From Neotamlana sargassicola (GTDB taxonomy: Bacteria > Bacteroidota > Bacteroidia > Flavobacteriales > Flavobacteriaceae), in assembly GCF_020523965.1 (NCBI RefSeq), contig NZ_JAJAPX010000002.1:710006-774005 (forward strand): a stretch of 64,000 nt of DNA, written 5' to 3'. Made by a program: the position numbers and the translations under genes. Positions 8,271 to 17,821 of the stretch are shown here, in pieces. Each line of letters opens with the position of its first letter. The stretch's first letter is position 1. Under the pieces are notes generated by a model. That model saw nothing but the letters and a program-made list of their open reading frames with translations. It was not told where the DNA came from and searched no databases.

Positions 8271-9815
8271 TTATCTAGGAAGCCCTTTTAATAAAACGAT
8301 TTGAGACGCTTGGTCGTCTTCGTATGATGTGTTTTCATGTCCATCTAAACTTGTGAAATCGCTGTTTTCCCAATAGTGAGGTTGTACAGCAAGAATAAAT
8401 GTGTTGGCTACACCTACTTTATCCGATACATCTATTAATGCACCAAACTCACCGCTGAAACCAGTACTAAAGTTAGGATCTAAATCTTGACGAACAACTA
8501 ACTCTAACACTTGGTTAATGTTGTTTCCACTTAGGTCTGATTGGTAAATGTAAGCCGCGTGGTTTCTGTCAAAAGAATTTGGGTCTTCTTGCACATAAAC
8601 AAAGTTTTCTGTAACACAAATGTTGTCTGGACTTTGTAAGTCGTTTAAGTTTCCGTCCATATTATTAGTGTCTGTATTTCCGCTAATAATTTGCGTTAGT
8701 TTACCAACAAGAGGGTTTGTTTCGTCTAATTCTAATTTGTAAACTGTTCCCCAATCGTTGTACGTACCTCTACCTGGGCCACGACCTGTAACAGCAAAAT
8801 ATACATTTCTTGCATTGGCATCGTCTCCTTTTTGGTAATCTACGTCTTCAACTCTCATAAATTGAGAAGCATTAACAGCGTTACAAGCGGTTTCCATTTC
8901 GTTCTTAGTTAAGTTTGCACCGTCAACTATTTCAACAAATTCTACACTGTATTCTGTTTGGAAATCTAGGTTACTTTCGTCGTATTGTGTGTCAGCATCT
9001 ACTGCTTGAACTCCACCAGCACCATCAGAAACTTCGGTAAATTTTAAAACATATACTTTACCTCCAGTTAGGTCTGCATCTCCTGCTTCAGAATAATACA
9101 TAGTTACTTGTCCTTCAGAGTCGCTAGAATCATCATCTCCACCAATAATAACTGTTTTACCAGAATAGGCGTCTTTTGGAAGAGGTACAGCATTTTCCCA
9201 AGAAAATTCTCCTAATGCGTCTAAACCAAAATCGGCAGTAGGTGTTGGAGTTTCTACCCAAGGATCTATACCTTTAACATCGTAGTTTATAGATTCTGAA
9301 GCAGATAAAAATAAATCTGAAGTTCCGCCATGAATTTCGCTTTCCCACATGGTTCCAGAACATTGTCTTGCGAAATCTGCTACGCCAGAGTTTAATAAAT
9401 AGTCTCCAGAAATAGGATTCATAAATTCATCGAAACGTATTCTAGCTACCGCATAACTGTCTTCGCAGTTAACCACATACATGTAACCATCGCCATCTTT
9501 TAAAAAGCCTGCACCATCTGCAGATCCGGCTAATTGAAAACCATCAATAACATCGGGTGTTGATACTAAAGAATAGGCTTCAACAAAATTAAATTGAGTA
9601 GCCATTGCAACCAGAGGAGAGGTAGCCGATTTATTTTCAAACATGGTTGGAGTTTCAGTTAAGTCTTCACCATCTTCACCGTCTTCGCCATCTTCACCGT
9701 CTTGTCCGTCAACGCCATCAATTCCGTTTTTTCCATCTTCAACATCACAGCTAACTAAGGTAGCAGTAGATGTAAGTACAAATAATAATAAAAAGATTTG
9801 TAATAGTTTTTTCAT
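8271..9815 (-). CDS. PhoX-like (DUF839) secreted lipoprotein with collagen-like Gly-X-Y stretch
   Basis: The 514-residue protein has a lipobox Cys at residue 23 (TLVSC). A collagen-like run of Gly-X-Y triplets at about residues 28-51 follows, dominated by GED/GQD/GVD. The remaining beta-propeller-like domain carries PhoX/DUF839 features (RIRFDEFMNPISGDYLLNSG, VEDVDYQKGDDANARNVYFA, LQSPDNICVTENFVYVQEDP). PhoX enzymes are Ca/Fe-dependent alkaline phosphatases, but many DUF839 members are uncharacterised. Surface placement as a lipoprotein with an acidic collagen-like stalk is plausible. Phosphatase activity is inference. Confidence 0.65.
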   Translation of the reverse strand: MKKLLQIFLLLFVLTSTATLVSCDVEDGKNGIDGVDGQDGEDGEDGEDGEDLTETPTMFENKSATSPLVAMATQFNFVEAYSLVSTPDVIDGFQLAGSADGAGFLKDGDGYMYVVNCEDSYAVARIRFDEFMNPISGDYLLNSGVADFARQCSGTMWESEIHGGTSDLFLSASESINYDVKGIDPWVETPTPTADFGLDALGEFSWENAVPLPKDAYSGKTVIIGGDDDSSDSEGQVTMYYSEAGDADLTGGKVYVLKFTEVSDGAGGVQAVDADTQYDESNLDFQTEYSVEFVEIVDGANLTKNEMETACNAVNASQFMRVEDVDYQKGDDANARNVYFAVTGRGPGRGTYNDWGTVYKLELDETNPLVGKLTQIISGNTDTNNMDGNLNDLQSPDNICVTENFVYVQEDPNSFDRNHAAYIYQSDLSGNNINQVLELVVRQDLDPNFSTGFSGEFGALIDVSDKVGVANTFILAVQPHYWENSDFTSLDGHENTSYEDDQASQIVLLKGLPR

Positions 9816-10091
9816 GAGTTTTTGTTCTATTTTTTGTTGTTAATTTGATGTGGTAAAACTATAATTTAAAGAAGCCGTAATTGTTAACTTATTAAGGTGC
9901 TTGTTTTAAAATATTGTTAGACTAACTTTACCAAGGTTACCTCGGTATTAATATTTAAAATGAGTTTAAATAGTGTGTAGGAAAACATTTTAAATTCCCA
10001 AGAGATAGGAAATTGAAAGCCTTTTCTTAACTTAATTTTTAGAAATTAACAATTGCAATAGCCGTATATTTACGGTTTCTTATAATCAACC
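9816..10091 (+). other. Intergenic region between divergent genes
   Basis: This is 276 bases of AT-rich sequence between the PhoX-like gene (minus) and bshC (plus). It must hold both promoters. A small palindrome CCGTA-TATT-TACGG lies at about 10062-10075 just before bshC. No clear TAnnTTTG box, RNA gene or ORF could be assigned. Confidence 0.4.
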
Positions 10092-11693
10092 ATGCAAAAA
10101 CAAAGTCTTCCGTTTAAACAAACAGGTTACTTTTCGCAGTTAATTTGCGATTATTTAGACCAAAAAACAGAATTAAATGCGTTTTACAATAACTACCCGA
10201 ATTTAAGTAGCTTTAAAAAGCAAATAGAAGAAAAACAAAAAGGGTTTAGTAAAAATACGCGACTCGTTTTAGTAGAAAGTTTAAAACGGCAATATGCTAA
10301 ATTAAATACTTCAGATAAAACTTTAAATAATATTGATCTTTTAAAAGAAGATAACACATTTACAATTACAACAGGGCACCAGTTAAATTTATTCACTGGG
10401 CCATTATATTTCTTGTATAAAATTGTAGCTACTATAAATTTAACAGAAGAATTAAAAAAGGAATATAAAGAACAACATTTTGTGCCTGTTTATTGGATGG
10501 CTACAGAAGATCATGATTTTGATGAAATAAACTATTTTAATTTTAAAGGAAAAAAAGTAGTTTGGAATAAAGCCGCAAGTGGAGCCGTTGGAGAACTATT
10601 AACCGATGGGCTAGATGCTGTTTTTAATGTGTTTTCAACAGAATTAGGTAGTAGTAAAAATGCAGAAGCCCTAAAGCAGCTTTTTAAAAGAGCTTATTTG
10701 GAGCATAGTAATTTAGCTGAAGCAACCCATTTTTTAGTAAACGAACTGTTTAAAGATTACGGTTTAGTAATTATTGATGCGAACCAAAGTGAATTGAAGC
10801 GGCTTTTTATTCCTTATATAAAAGAGGAATTAATAAAACAGACCGCTTTTAATGAAGTAAACCAAACAAATGAAGCTTTAGTTCAAGTTTCAGAAGCTTA
10901 TAAAATTCAAGTAAACCCTCGTGAAATAAATCTGTTTTATCTAAATAAAAATTTACGAGAACGTATTGTTTTTCAAGATGAAGTTTATAAAGTTTTAAAT
11001 ACAGATATTACTTGGAGCAAGCGTGACATACTTAAACACCTCGACGAGGCACCAGAACGTTTTTCGCCAAACGTTATTATGCGTCCGCTTTATCAAGAAG
11101 TTATTTTACCTAATTTATGTTACATTGGTGGTGGCGGAGAGTTGGCATACTGGTTTCAGTTAAAAGATTTTTTTACAGCTGTAAATGTGTCTTTTCCTAT
11201 ATTGTTGTTGCGCAATTCTGTGTTGTTACAGTCCAATAATCAGCAAAAAAAGCTTGAAAAACTTAATATAAGTACCGAGCATTTATTCTTGAAAAAGCAT
11301 GCATTTATAAATAAGCGTGTGCGAGATATATCGAATATAGACATTGATTTTTCATCTCAAAAAGAACATTTAGTAAATCAGTTTAAAGATTTATACACAT
11401 TAGCCGAACAAACAGATAAATCTTTTATAGGCGCAGTAAAAGCACAAGAAATAAAGCAAATAAAAGGCTTAGAAGCTTTAGAAAAGCGTTTGTTGCAAGC
11501 TCAAAAGCGCAAGTTAAAAGATGAGGTTGAGCGTGCTACCACAATAAAAAACGAATTATTTCCTAATGAAAGTTTACAGGAACGTTACACCAATTTTTCT
11601 GAAATATATCTGGAATATGGCGATAATTTAATTAAAGCCTTAGTTTCTAATCTAGAACCATTAAAATCAGAATTTTTAATAATCACGCTATAA
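10092..11693 (+). CDS. bshC: Bacillithiol biosynthesis cysteine-adding enzyme BshC
   Basis: The 533-residue protein is recognisable by its N-terminal LPFKQTGYFSQLICDYL and the nucleotide-fold motif TTGHQLNLFTGPLYFLYKI. Other markers are PVYWMATEDHDFDEINYF and PNVIMRPLYQEVILPNLCYIGGGGELAYW, with a C-terminal coiled coil. BshC adds cysteine to glucosaminyl-malate to complete bacillithiol, the low-molecular-weight thiol of Firmicutes and many Bacteroidota. Length is normal. The next gene starts 6 bases after the stop, so the two are co-transcribed. Confidence 0.92.
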   Translation: MQKQSLPFKQTGYFSQLICDYLDQKTELNAFYNNYPNLSSFKKQIEEKQKGFSKNTRLVLVESLKRQYAKLNTSDKTLNNIDLLKEDNTFTITTGHQLNLFTGPLYFLYKIVATINLTEELKKEYKEQHFVPVYWMATEDHDFDEINYFNFKGKKVVWNKAASGAVGELLTDGLDAVFNVFSTELGSSKNAEALKQLFKRAYLEHSNLAEATHFLVNELFKDYGLVIIDANQSELKRLFIPYIKEELIKQTAFNEVNQTNEALVQVSEAYKIQVNPREINLFYLNKNLRERIVFQDEVYKVLNTDITWSKRDILKHLDEAPERFSPNVIMRPLYQEVILPNLCYIGGGGELAYWFQLKDFFTAVNVSFPILLLRNSVLLQSNNQQKKLEKLNISTEHLFLKKHAFINKRVRDISNIDIDFSSQKEHLVNQFKDLYTLAEQTDKSFIGAVKAQEIKQIKGLEALEKRLLQAQKRKLKDEVERATTIKNELFPNESLQERYTNFSEIYLEYGDNLIKALVSNLEPLKSEFLIITL

Positions 11694-11699
11694 TATTAC

Positions 11700-13070
11700 A
11701 TGCATAAAATAGATATAAATTTAGTTGAAATGACATTAGATGTCATGAAGTATACCATAGACCGTGTATCTAACACAAAATTTGATATTGGTATACCTAA
11801 AAAGGCTGAAGAGTTAAAAGCATTGGTAGGCGAAACCATTACACCAAAAGGTGTGGGAGGCGAATATGCTTTCGATATGTGGAAAAAACACTTGTCAAAA
11901 GCTGTTGTGCCAATAGACCATCCTAGGCATTTAGCATTTGTGCCAGCATCTCCAACTCGAGCAGCAATTATGTTCGATTTGGTAACATCGGCATCAAGTA
12001 TACACGGCGCCTATTGGATGGAAGGTGCAGGCGGTATTTTTTGTGAGAACGAAGCCATGTCCTGGATTGTGTCTTTAACAGGGCTACCAGAAGGTGCATT
12101 TGGTGTATTTACCAGTGGTGGTACTGCAGCAAATTTATCGGCTATTGTTACAGCCCGAGAACATTGGCGCGAAAATGCTGTTCATAAAACACAACGCGGT
12201 TTAATTATAACATCTTCAGGAGCACATTCTTCCATTAAAGCTATGGCAAAAGTAGCAGATGTAGATATTTTGCTTGTTGAAACTGAAGATGTAATGAGTG
12301 AAGAAGGTTTACAAGACTGTATAAACAGTTTAAGTAAAGATCAGCGTGAACGTTTATTTGCTGTTGTGGCAACTGGAGGAACAACAAATGCCGGAATTAT
12401 AGACGGTTTAACAGGAATTGCAAATATTTGTGAACAAGAAAATTTATGGTTCCATGTTGATGCTGCTTATGGTGGTGGTGCTTTGGTAGCAGATTCGGTA
12501 AGACATTTATTTAATGGCATTGAGCGTGCAGATAGCATAACTATAGATCCGCATAAATGGATGTTTTCGCCATACGATTGTGGCGCCGTAATATACAAAC
12601 AACCAGAATTAGCTAAAAAAGCGCATTCGCAACAAGGTTCGTATCTAGATATTTTTAAAGATGAAGGCGCTCATGGGTTTAACCCAACCGACTACCAAAT
12701 ACAATTAACGCGTCGTGTACGTGGCTTGCCATTATGGTTTTCGTTAGCAACTCATGGCACAAACCGTTATAAAGAAGCCGTAGAACGCGGTTTAGAATTA
12801 GCACAAATTGCAGGAAAATTAATAGAGAATGAGCCACATGTCGAGTTGGTTAGAGAACCAAGTTTATCTTGTGTTTTGTATAGAAGAATAGGGTGGAAGC
12901 CTGAAGATTATACGCATTGGACATACGAGAACCAAAAATCGGGCTTTGCACTGGTAACACCAACAAAATGGAAGTCTGGAAATACTTATGAAACTGTTTC
13001 TCGTTTCTGCTTTATAAATCCTGATACTACAGAAGAGGATATAAAATTGATTTTAGAGTCAATGAAATAA
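11700..13070 (+). CDS. PLP-dependent group II decarboxylase / aspartate aminotransferase-fold enzyme
   Basis: The 456-residue protein has the group II decarboxylase fold. TSGGTAANLSAI (about 138-149) binds the cofactor phosphate, HVDAAYGGG contains the PLP-binding aspartate (D254), and SITIDPHKWMFSPYDCGA holds the Schiff-base lysine (K286). Relatives decarboxylate glutamate, aspartate, aromatic amino acids or cysteine derivatives. The substrate cannot be named from motifs here. Its position 6 bases behind bshC makes a link with thiol or cysteine metabolism worth considering, but beta-alanine production (PanP-like aspartate decarboxylase) is an equal alternative. Confidence 0.8.
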   Translation: MHKIDINLVEMTLDVMKYTIDRVSNTKFDIGIPKKAEELKALVGETITPKGVGGEYAFDMWKKHLSKAVVPIDHPRHLAFVPASPTRAAIMFDLVTSASSIHGAYWMEGAGGIFCENEAMSWIVSLTGLPEGAFGVFTSGGTAANLSAIVTAREHWRENAVHKTQRGLIITSSGAHSSIKAMAKVADVDILLVETEDVMSEEGLQDCINSLSKDQRERLFAVVATGGTTNAGIIDGLTGIANICEQENLWFHVDAAYGGGALVADSVRHLFNGIERADSITIDPHKWMFSPYDCGAVIYKQPELAKKAHSQQGSYLDIFKDEGAHGFNPTDYQIQLTRRVRGLPLWFSLATHGTNRYKEAVERGLELAQIAGKLIENEPHVELVREPSLSCVLYRRIGWKPEDYTHWTYENQKSGFALVTPTKWKSGNTYETVSRFCFINPDTTEEDIKLILESMK

Positions 13071-13084
13071 ATAAGTGTTTATTT

Positions 13085-13203
13085 TTCTCGATACAATTCC
13101 TCGTGCCTCGGAATCACTCGAACCGACGAGTGTGCCTAGATTGATATTCTTTATAAATTCGGGTGAATTTGCGCAGAGCAACGAAGCAAATTTGTATCGA
13201 GAA
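13085..13203. repeat. 119-bp intergenic element with 12-bp perfect terminal inverted repeats
   Basis: TTCTCGATACAA at 13085-13096 is matched exactly by its reverse complement at 13192-13203. Inside are two more hairpins: CACTCG...CGAGTG near 13115-13132, and AATTTGC...GCAAATT near 13166-13193. It carries no ORF and looks like a miniature inverted-repeat element between the decarboxylase gene and guaA. Confidence 0.65.
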
Positions 13204-13352
13204 GTATTTTACCTTTAGTTGATATTAGTTAATTAATTTTTTTTGTTTTGTTAATTTTTAAAGATTAGGTTTAAAAAAAGTTTTGTTGACAATTAAGTAA
13301 AAAAATTACGACTCGTAATTAGCAATTAAAAAATCAATTATTATTTTTGCGC

Positions 13353-14888
13353 ATGCAACACGACAAGGTACTTATTTTAGACTTCGGATCGCAATACACA
13401 CAACTTATTGCGCGCAGAGTTAGAGAGCTTAACATCTATTCCGAAATACATCCATTTAACAAAATTCCAACTAATTTAAGCGAGTATAAAGCTGTAATTC
13501 TTTCCGGTAGTCCAAATTCGGTAAGAGGCGAAAAGGCTTTACACCCAGAATTAAGCGAACTACGTGCAAAAAAGCCAATGCTGGCAGTTTGTTACGGCGC
13601 ACAATATTTAGCCCATTTTTCGGGAGGAGAAGTAGCGCCATCAAACACCAGAGAATATGGTCGTGCTAATTTATCTTACATAAAAGGTGATGAGATATTT
13701 TTTGAAGGTATAAATGAAGGTAGCCAAGTTTGGATGAGCCATAGCGATACCATTAAAAAATTACCTTCAAATGGTGTTTTATTGGCAAGTACAACCGATG
13801 TTGAAAATGCTGCTTATAAAATAGAAGGCGAAACTACGTATGCTATTCAATTTCACCCAGAGGTGTATCATTCTACAGACGGGAAACTATTGCTGGAGAA
13901 TTTTTTAGTAAAAATAGCAGGCCTAAATCAAGATTGGACACCACAATCGTTTGTTGAAGAAACGGTTGCTGCTATTCAAGAAAAAGTAGGAAACGATAAA
14001 GTTGTTTTAGGCTTATCTGGAGGTGTAGATTCTACTATTGCTGCAGTTTTATTAAACAAAGCTATTGGAGATAACCTATATTGTATTTTCGTAAATAACG
14101 GATTATTACGTAAAAATGAATTTGAAAACGTTTTAAAACAATACGAAGGCATGGGATTAAACGTTAAAGGTGTAGACGCATCGCAACGTTTTCTTGATGC
14201 TTTAAAAGGTATTGAAGACCCAGAGAAAAAACGTAAAGCTATTGGTAATGCTTTTATTGAGGTGTTTGATGATGAAGCACATAAAATTAAAGATGTTACA
14301 TGGTTGGCTCAAGGTACTATTTATCCCGATGTTATTGAAAGTGTTTCGGCAACTGGTGGGCCGTCGGCAACTATAAAAAGTCATCATAACGTTGGTGGTT
14401 TACCCGATTTTATGAAACTTAAAATTGTAGAGCCACTACGTGCTATTTTTAAAGATGAAGTACGTCGTGTAGGTGCAAGTTTAGGGGTTAGTCCAGAATT
14501 ATTAGGTAGACATCCGTTTCCGGGTCCTGGTTTAGGAATTCGTATTTTAGGGGATATTACGGCCGAAAAAGTGCGCATGTTACAAGAGGTTGATGCTATT
14601 TTTATTAATGGCTTAAAAGAATGGGGACTTTACGATAAGGTTTGGCAAGCTGGAGCTATGTTATTACCGGTTAATAGTGTTGGTGTAATGGGAGACGAGC
14701 GTACGTACGAAAAATGTGTGGCGCTTCGTGCTGTTGAAAGCACCGACGGAATGACTGCAGATTGGGTTAACTTACCTTACGAATTTTTACAAAAAACGAG
14801 CAACGAAATAATAAATAAAGTAAAAGGCGTTAATAGGGTAGTTTACGACATTAGTTCTAAACCACCTGCAACTATAGAGTGGGAATAA
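13353..14888 (+). CDS. guaA: GMP synthase (glutamine-hydrolysing)
   Basis: The 511-residue enzyme aminates XMP to GMP using glutamine and ATP. The N-terminal class I glutaminase carries [17 protein letters not shown], the nucleophile in [15 protein letters not shown] and the histidine of FHPEV. The ATP pyrophosphatase P-loop is GLSGGVDST. The C-terminal dimerisation domain includes [14 protein letters not shown] and ends KPPATIEWE, as in all GuaA. A longer reading from TTG at 13347 adds two residues, but I chose ATG at 13353 because homologues begin at the equivalent of [12 protein letters not shown]. It is a stand-alone gene flanked by two intergenic repeat elements. Confidence 0.97.
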   Translation: MQHDKVLILDFGSQYTQLIARRVRELNIYSEIHPFNKIPTNLSEYKAVILSGSPNSVRGEKALHPELSELRAKKPMLAVCYGAQYLAHFSGGEVAPSNTREYGRANLSYIKGDEIFFEGINEGSQVWMSHSDTIKKLPSNGVLLASTTDVENAAYKIEGETTYAIQFHPEVYHSTDGKLLLENFLVKIAGLNQDWTPQSFVEETVAAIQEKVGNDKVVLGLSGGVDSTIAAVLLNKAIGDNLYCIFVNNGLLRKNEFENVLKQYEGMGLNVKGVDASQRFLDALKGIEDPEKKRKAIGNAFIEVFDDEAHKIKDVTWLAQGTIYPDVIESVSATGGPSATIKSHHNVGGLPDFMKLKIVEPLRAIFKDEVRRVGASLGVSPELLGRHPFPGPGLGIRILGDITAEKVRMLQEVDAIFINGLKEWGLYDKVWQAGAMLLPVNSVGVMGDERTYEKCVALRAVESTDGMTADWVNLPYEFLQKTSNEIINKVKGVNRVVYDISSKPPATIEWE

Positions 14889-14918
14889 ATTTTTGTTGAA
14901 GTCTATTTTTAGCAAGTA

Positions 14919-15050
14919 CACCCGCGTTAGGGATAGAAATGGAAAGCCCACAGCGATCCCGATTGTATCGGGGCGCGAGGACTTGTAATGAATAGCCCGA
15001 CGCCGTTTGCGACAAAAATCGAAAACGGGGTAACGCCCAATTAATTTTTG
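14919..15050 (-). repeat. Intergenic repeat, GGGCGTTACC...CCTAACGCGGG family, copy 1 (reverse orientation)
   Basis: Read on the minus strand, the element starts AATTGGGCGTTACC and contains GTCGGGCT and TCGCT. It ends ATCCCTAACGCGGG. A second copy with the same ends lies at 42466-42561 in the opposite orientation. The end motifs GCGTTA and TAACGC form short terminal inverted repeats. An ORF across it on the minus strand is a by-product of the repeat and not a gene. Confidence 0.65.
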
Positions 15051-15156
15051 GCATGTTATGTGCTATAATTTTGTAGGTTTTTAATCTGTTTGCTTAAAAA
15101 CTTACGTATATATTTTGGTTTATTACCGTTAACAAACTTACAGCTTACAAAGTAAA

Positions 15157-17085
15157 ATGAAGAAATTTTTAATAGCATTAATTTTAATAGGTTGGTTTAC
15201 TACCGCTAGGGGACAAAACTTTAGTACGCATCGTGTAAAAGAGGGCGAAACCGTAGAAGCTTTAGCTAAACAGTATTATGTTACTCCTGCCGATATTTAT
15301 AGTTTAAACCCCGATGCGAAAAAAGGGTTGAAGGCCAATACTATTTTAATTATTCCTATTTCGAAATCTGAAAAGCCTAAAGTGACTGTTATTAAAGAGT
15401 TAAATGGTTTTAAGGAGCATAAGACTAAACGTAGAGAAACTTTATATGGCCTAGCGAAACAGTATAACATTACTGAAGATGAGATAAAAAAACACAATAC
15501 TTTTTTATATGCGAACCCTTTAAAAAAAGGTGATAAAATAAAAATCCCGGTTTTTAAAGTTACCGAAGTAGTAGAGGAAGTTCAAGAAACTACGGAATAT
15601 AAGGTTTTGCCAAAAGAAGGTAAATGGCGTATTGCTTATAAATTTGGAATTTCGGTTAAGGAATTAGAAGATTTAAATCCAGAAATGGGCGAGGTTTTAA
15701 AGGATGGACAAATTATTAATGTGCCAAATGTTGAGAAGTCGGAACAGCAAGTAATAGACGAAAAGTATAGCTATTATAAAGTGCTTCCTAAAGAAGGGTT
15801 TTATCGCTTAAAATTAAAATTAGGATTAGAACAAACCCAGTTGGAAGGTTTAAATCCGGGGTTGGCCGAAAGCGGATTAAAAGAAGGTATGATTTTAAAA
15901 ATACCATTTTCGAACGCGGTTGAAACCTTAACATCTTCGGGGTTACAGGCTATTAATCTTGCAGATAGTATTAGCGATTTTAGCACCAAGCATATTGCTG
16001 TAATGTTGCCTTTTAGATTGCATAGAGTGGATTTTGACTCGGTGGTTGATACTAAACGCAGTATAAAATCGGATAGATATTTAAATGCTTCTTTAGATTT
16101 TTATTCGGGCGTTTTAATGGCTTTAGATTCTTTAAAAACACTTGGAGTTTCGGTAAAGGTGGATGTTTACGATACTAAAGGACAAGTAAGTGAAGTAGCT
16201 AAAATATTAAACGAAAATAACTTCGATACTGTTGATGCTGTTATTGGTCCCTTAACCACGGCGCCTTTCGATAAGGTTGCTTCGCAATTAAATAAAATGT
16301 CTGTGCCAGTTGTGTCGCCTATTGGGTCTAACTTAAAGCTTCATGGCAATGTGTTTCAGTCAAAACCTTCGGATGAGTTATTAAAGTCGAAAATAATTAA
16401 TTACATTAAAAAAGATTCGTTAGCGAAAAATATAGTTATTATTTCCGATAGTAAAACGGCTGATGTGGCTTTAGAATTAAAACGTGAATTTAATGCTGCG
16501 AAACCTGTTACTTCAAGAAAAGATAAGAAAACGGGTAAAGATGAATTTTTTGTAATAAAAGATGATATACAGGCTGTGCTTAAACCTGGTAGAAATATTG
16601 TGTTTTTAGAAACATCGAACGAGGGGTTTGCCTCGAATGTATCTAGTATTTTGGCTTCGTTAAATAATAAAGTTTTGGTTGAAGGTGCGAAACCAACCGA
16701 AATTATTTTAACTACAACAAACGAAAATGCTGCTTTTGAAGGCGACCAAATAAACAATACTCATTTATCGAGTTTACAATTCTTGTTTGCAACAAGCTCT
16801 AAAGAATCTAGTTTTAACGATACCAGTAGTTTTACTAAAAAATATGATAAGCTTTATAACATAACTCCTAATAAACGCGCTGTAAAAGGTTTCGATTTAA
16901 CTATGGACATTGTGTTGCGTTTAGTTACTTCAGAAAACTTATTTATTTCGGCAAAAAACACTTTGTTAACCGAGTATGTAGAGAATAAATTCTCTTACAA
17001 GCACAAGCTTTACGGTGGTTATTACAACGATAGTGTGTATTTGGTGAAATACGATAACTTATCGGTTGTCGAGGTTGAGCAATAA
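15157..17085 (+). CDS. LysM-repeat protein with periplasmic-binding-protein-like domain
   Basis: The 642-residue exported protein has a signal peptide ending TARGQ. About four LysM modules follow: HRVKEGETVEALAKQYYVTPADIYSLNP at 25-68, then about 87-135, 148-190 and 208-252. From about residue 275 there is a type 1 periplasmic-binding-like fold (KHIAVMLPFRLH, YSGVLMALDSLKTLGVSVKVDVYDT, DAVIGPLTTAPFDKVASQLNKMSVPVVSPIGS). LysM modules bind peptidoglycan N-acetylglucosamine. The combination is common in Bacteroidota and is thought to act in the periplasm, but its ligand is unknown. Confidence 0.8.
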   Translation: MKKFLIALILIGWFTTARGQNFSTHRVKEGETVEALAKQYYVTPADIYSLNPDAKKGLKANTILIIPISKSEKPKVTVIKELNGFKEHKTKRRETLYGLAKQYNITEDEIKKHNTFLYANPLKKGDKIKIPVFKVTEVVEEVQETTEYKVLPKEGKWRIAYKFGISVKELEDLNPEMGEVLKDGQIINVPNVEKSEQQVIDEKYSYYKVLPKEGFYRLKLKLGLEQTQLEGLNPGLAESGLKEGMILKIPFSNAVETLTSSGLQAINLADSISDFSTKHIAVMLPFRLHRVDFDSVVDTKRSIKSDRYLNASLDFYSGVLMALDSLKTLGVSVKVDVYDTKGQVSEVAKILNENNFDTVDAVIGPLTTAPFDKVASQLNKMSVPVVSPIGSNLKLHGNVFQSKPSDELLKSKIINYIKKDSLAKNIVIISDSKTADVALELKREFNAAKPVTSRKDKKTGKDEFFVIKDDIQAVLKPGRNIVFLETSNEGFASNVSSILASLNNKVLVEGAKPTEIILTTTNENAAFEGDQINNTHLSSLQFLFATSSKESSFNDTSSFTKKYDKLYNITPNKRAVKGFDLTMDIVLRLVTSENLFISAKNTLLTEYVENKFSYKHKLYGGYYNDSVYLVKYDNLSVVEVEQ

Positions 17086-17100
17086 TACTTGGTAAATAGT

Positions 17101-17128
17101 CGTTTTTAGTTTTTAACTCCTAAAAACG
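17101..17128 (+). promoter_or_regulatory. Hairpin ending on the GTG start codon of the next gene
   Basis: CGTTTTTAG at 17101-17109 pairs perfectly with CTAAAAACG at 17120-17128. The last G is the first base of the GTG start. It could mask initiation or act as a weak terminator for the preceding gene; there is no long T-run after it. Confidence 0.35.
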
Positions 17129-17670
17129 TGTACAGATTAGTATTTATTTGTTTATTTTTTCTTTTTAATGTGCAAGACGCTTCGATTAAATCGTGGCAAG
17201 CAAATTATAAGTTGACTTGGAATGATTTTAAAGGAAAACCAAAGGCGAATACTGGTGCCGTGGCAATTACTGCGTCTGGAATTACATTTGGATTTTCGAT
17301 AACAGAAACAGACAACCATAAGGTTGTTGATTTCACAACAGAAGTTCATGCGCATTTTTACCCCGAAAAGTCTTGGTATTTGCCAAACAAAGCAACAAAA
17401 CATGTGCTTGGACACGAACAACTTCATTTTGATATTACAGAACTGTTTGCCAGAAAGTTTAGGCAGCGTATTAGCAAAATAAAAACGTCTAATAATGTAA
17501 AACAAGAGTTAAAAACAGTGCATAATAATGTTAATAGAGAATTGGCGGCGTTTCAAAATAAATACGATGCAGAAACAGATTTTTCAAGAAATTTTGAAGC
17601 TCAATTACAATGGAAACTGTACATTGAAGACGAATTGAAAGCATTGGAAGATTTTGCGACAAATGATTAG
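17128..17670 (+). CDS. DUF922-type putative secreted zinc protease
   Basis: The 180-residue protein starts with GTG and a hydrophobic signal-like segment (YRLVFICLFFLFNV). It contains LTWNDFKGKPKANTGAVAIT, typical of DUF922 proteins, and an HEQLH zinc-binding motif (H96-E97...H100) in VLGHEQLHFDITELFARK. The family is predicted to be exported Zn-dependent proteases but is poorly characterised. It sits 42 bp after the LysM gene, probably in the same transcript. Activity is inferred from the HExxH motif alone. Confidence 0.65.
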   Translation: MYRLVFICLFFLFNVQDASIKSWQANYKLTWNDFKGKPKANTGAVAITASGITFGFSITETDNHKVVDFTTEVHAHFYPEKSWYLPNKATKHVLGHEQLHFDITELFARKFRQRISKIKTSNNVKQELKTVHNNVNRELAAFQNKYDAETDFSRNFEAQLQWKLYIEDELKALEDFATND

Positions 17671-17677
17671 TTTTTGT

Positions 17678-17821
17678 AAGAATCAAGAATCAAGAATCAA
17701 GAATCAAGAATCAAGAATCAAGAATTAAGAATTAAGAAGCTAGAACTAAGAATCAAGATACTAGAAACAGCCAACAAAAAACAAACAACCAACAACCAAC
17801 AACAAATATCCAACAACCAAC
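17678..17821. repeat. Short tandem repeats: 7-bp CAAGAAT array, then CCAACAA-type array
   Basis: From 17678 to about 17738 a 7-bp unit (CAAGAAT, drifting to TAAGAAT) repeats about eight times. From 17769 to 17821 imperfect CAACAAC/CAACCAA units run up to the start codon of the next gene. The region has no coding potential. Confidence 0.8.

Noticed and set aside
9643..9843. Ser-Pro repeat ORF on the plus strand
   Set aside because: It is the antisense shadow of the Gly-Glu-Asp collagen-like run in the PhoX-like lipoprotein.
13342..13349. TATTTTTG as a guaA promoter box
   Set aside because: The predicted start point would fall inside the coding sequence and there is no -33 element at the right distance.
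14872..15054. 60-residue ORF on the minus strand after guaA
   Set aside because: It translates the GGGCGTTACC-type repeat and overlaps the end of guaA, so it is a by-product of the repeat.
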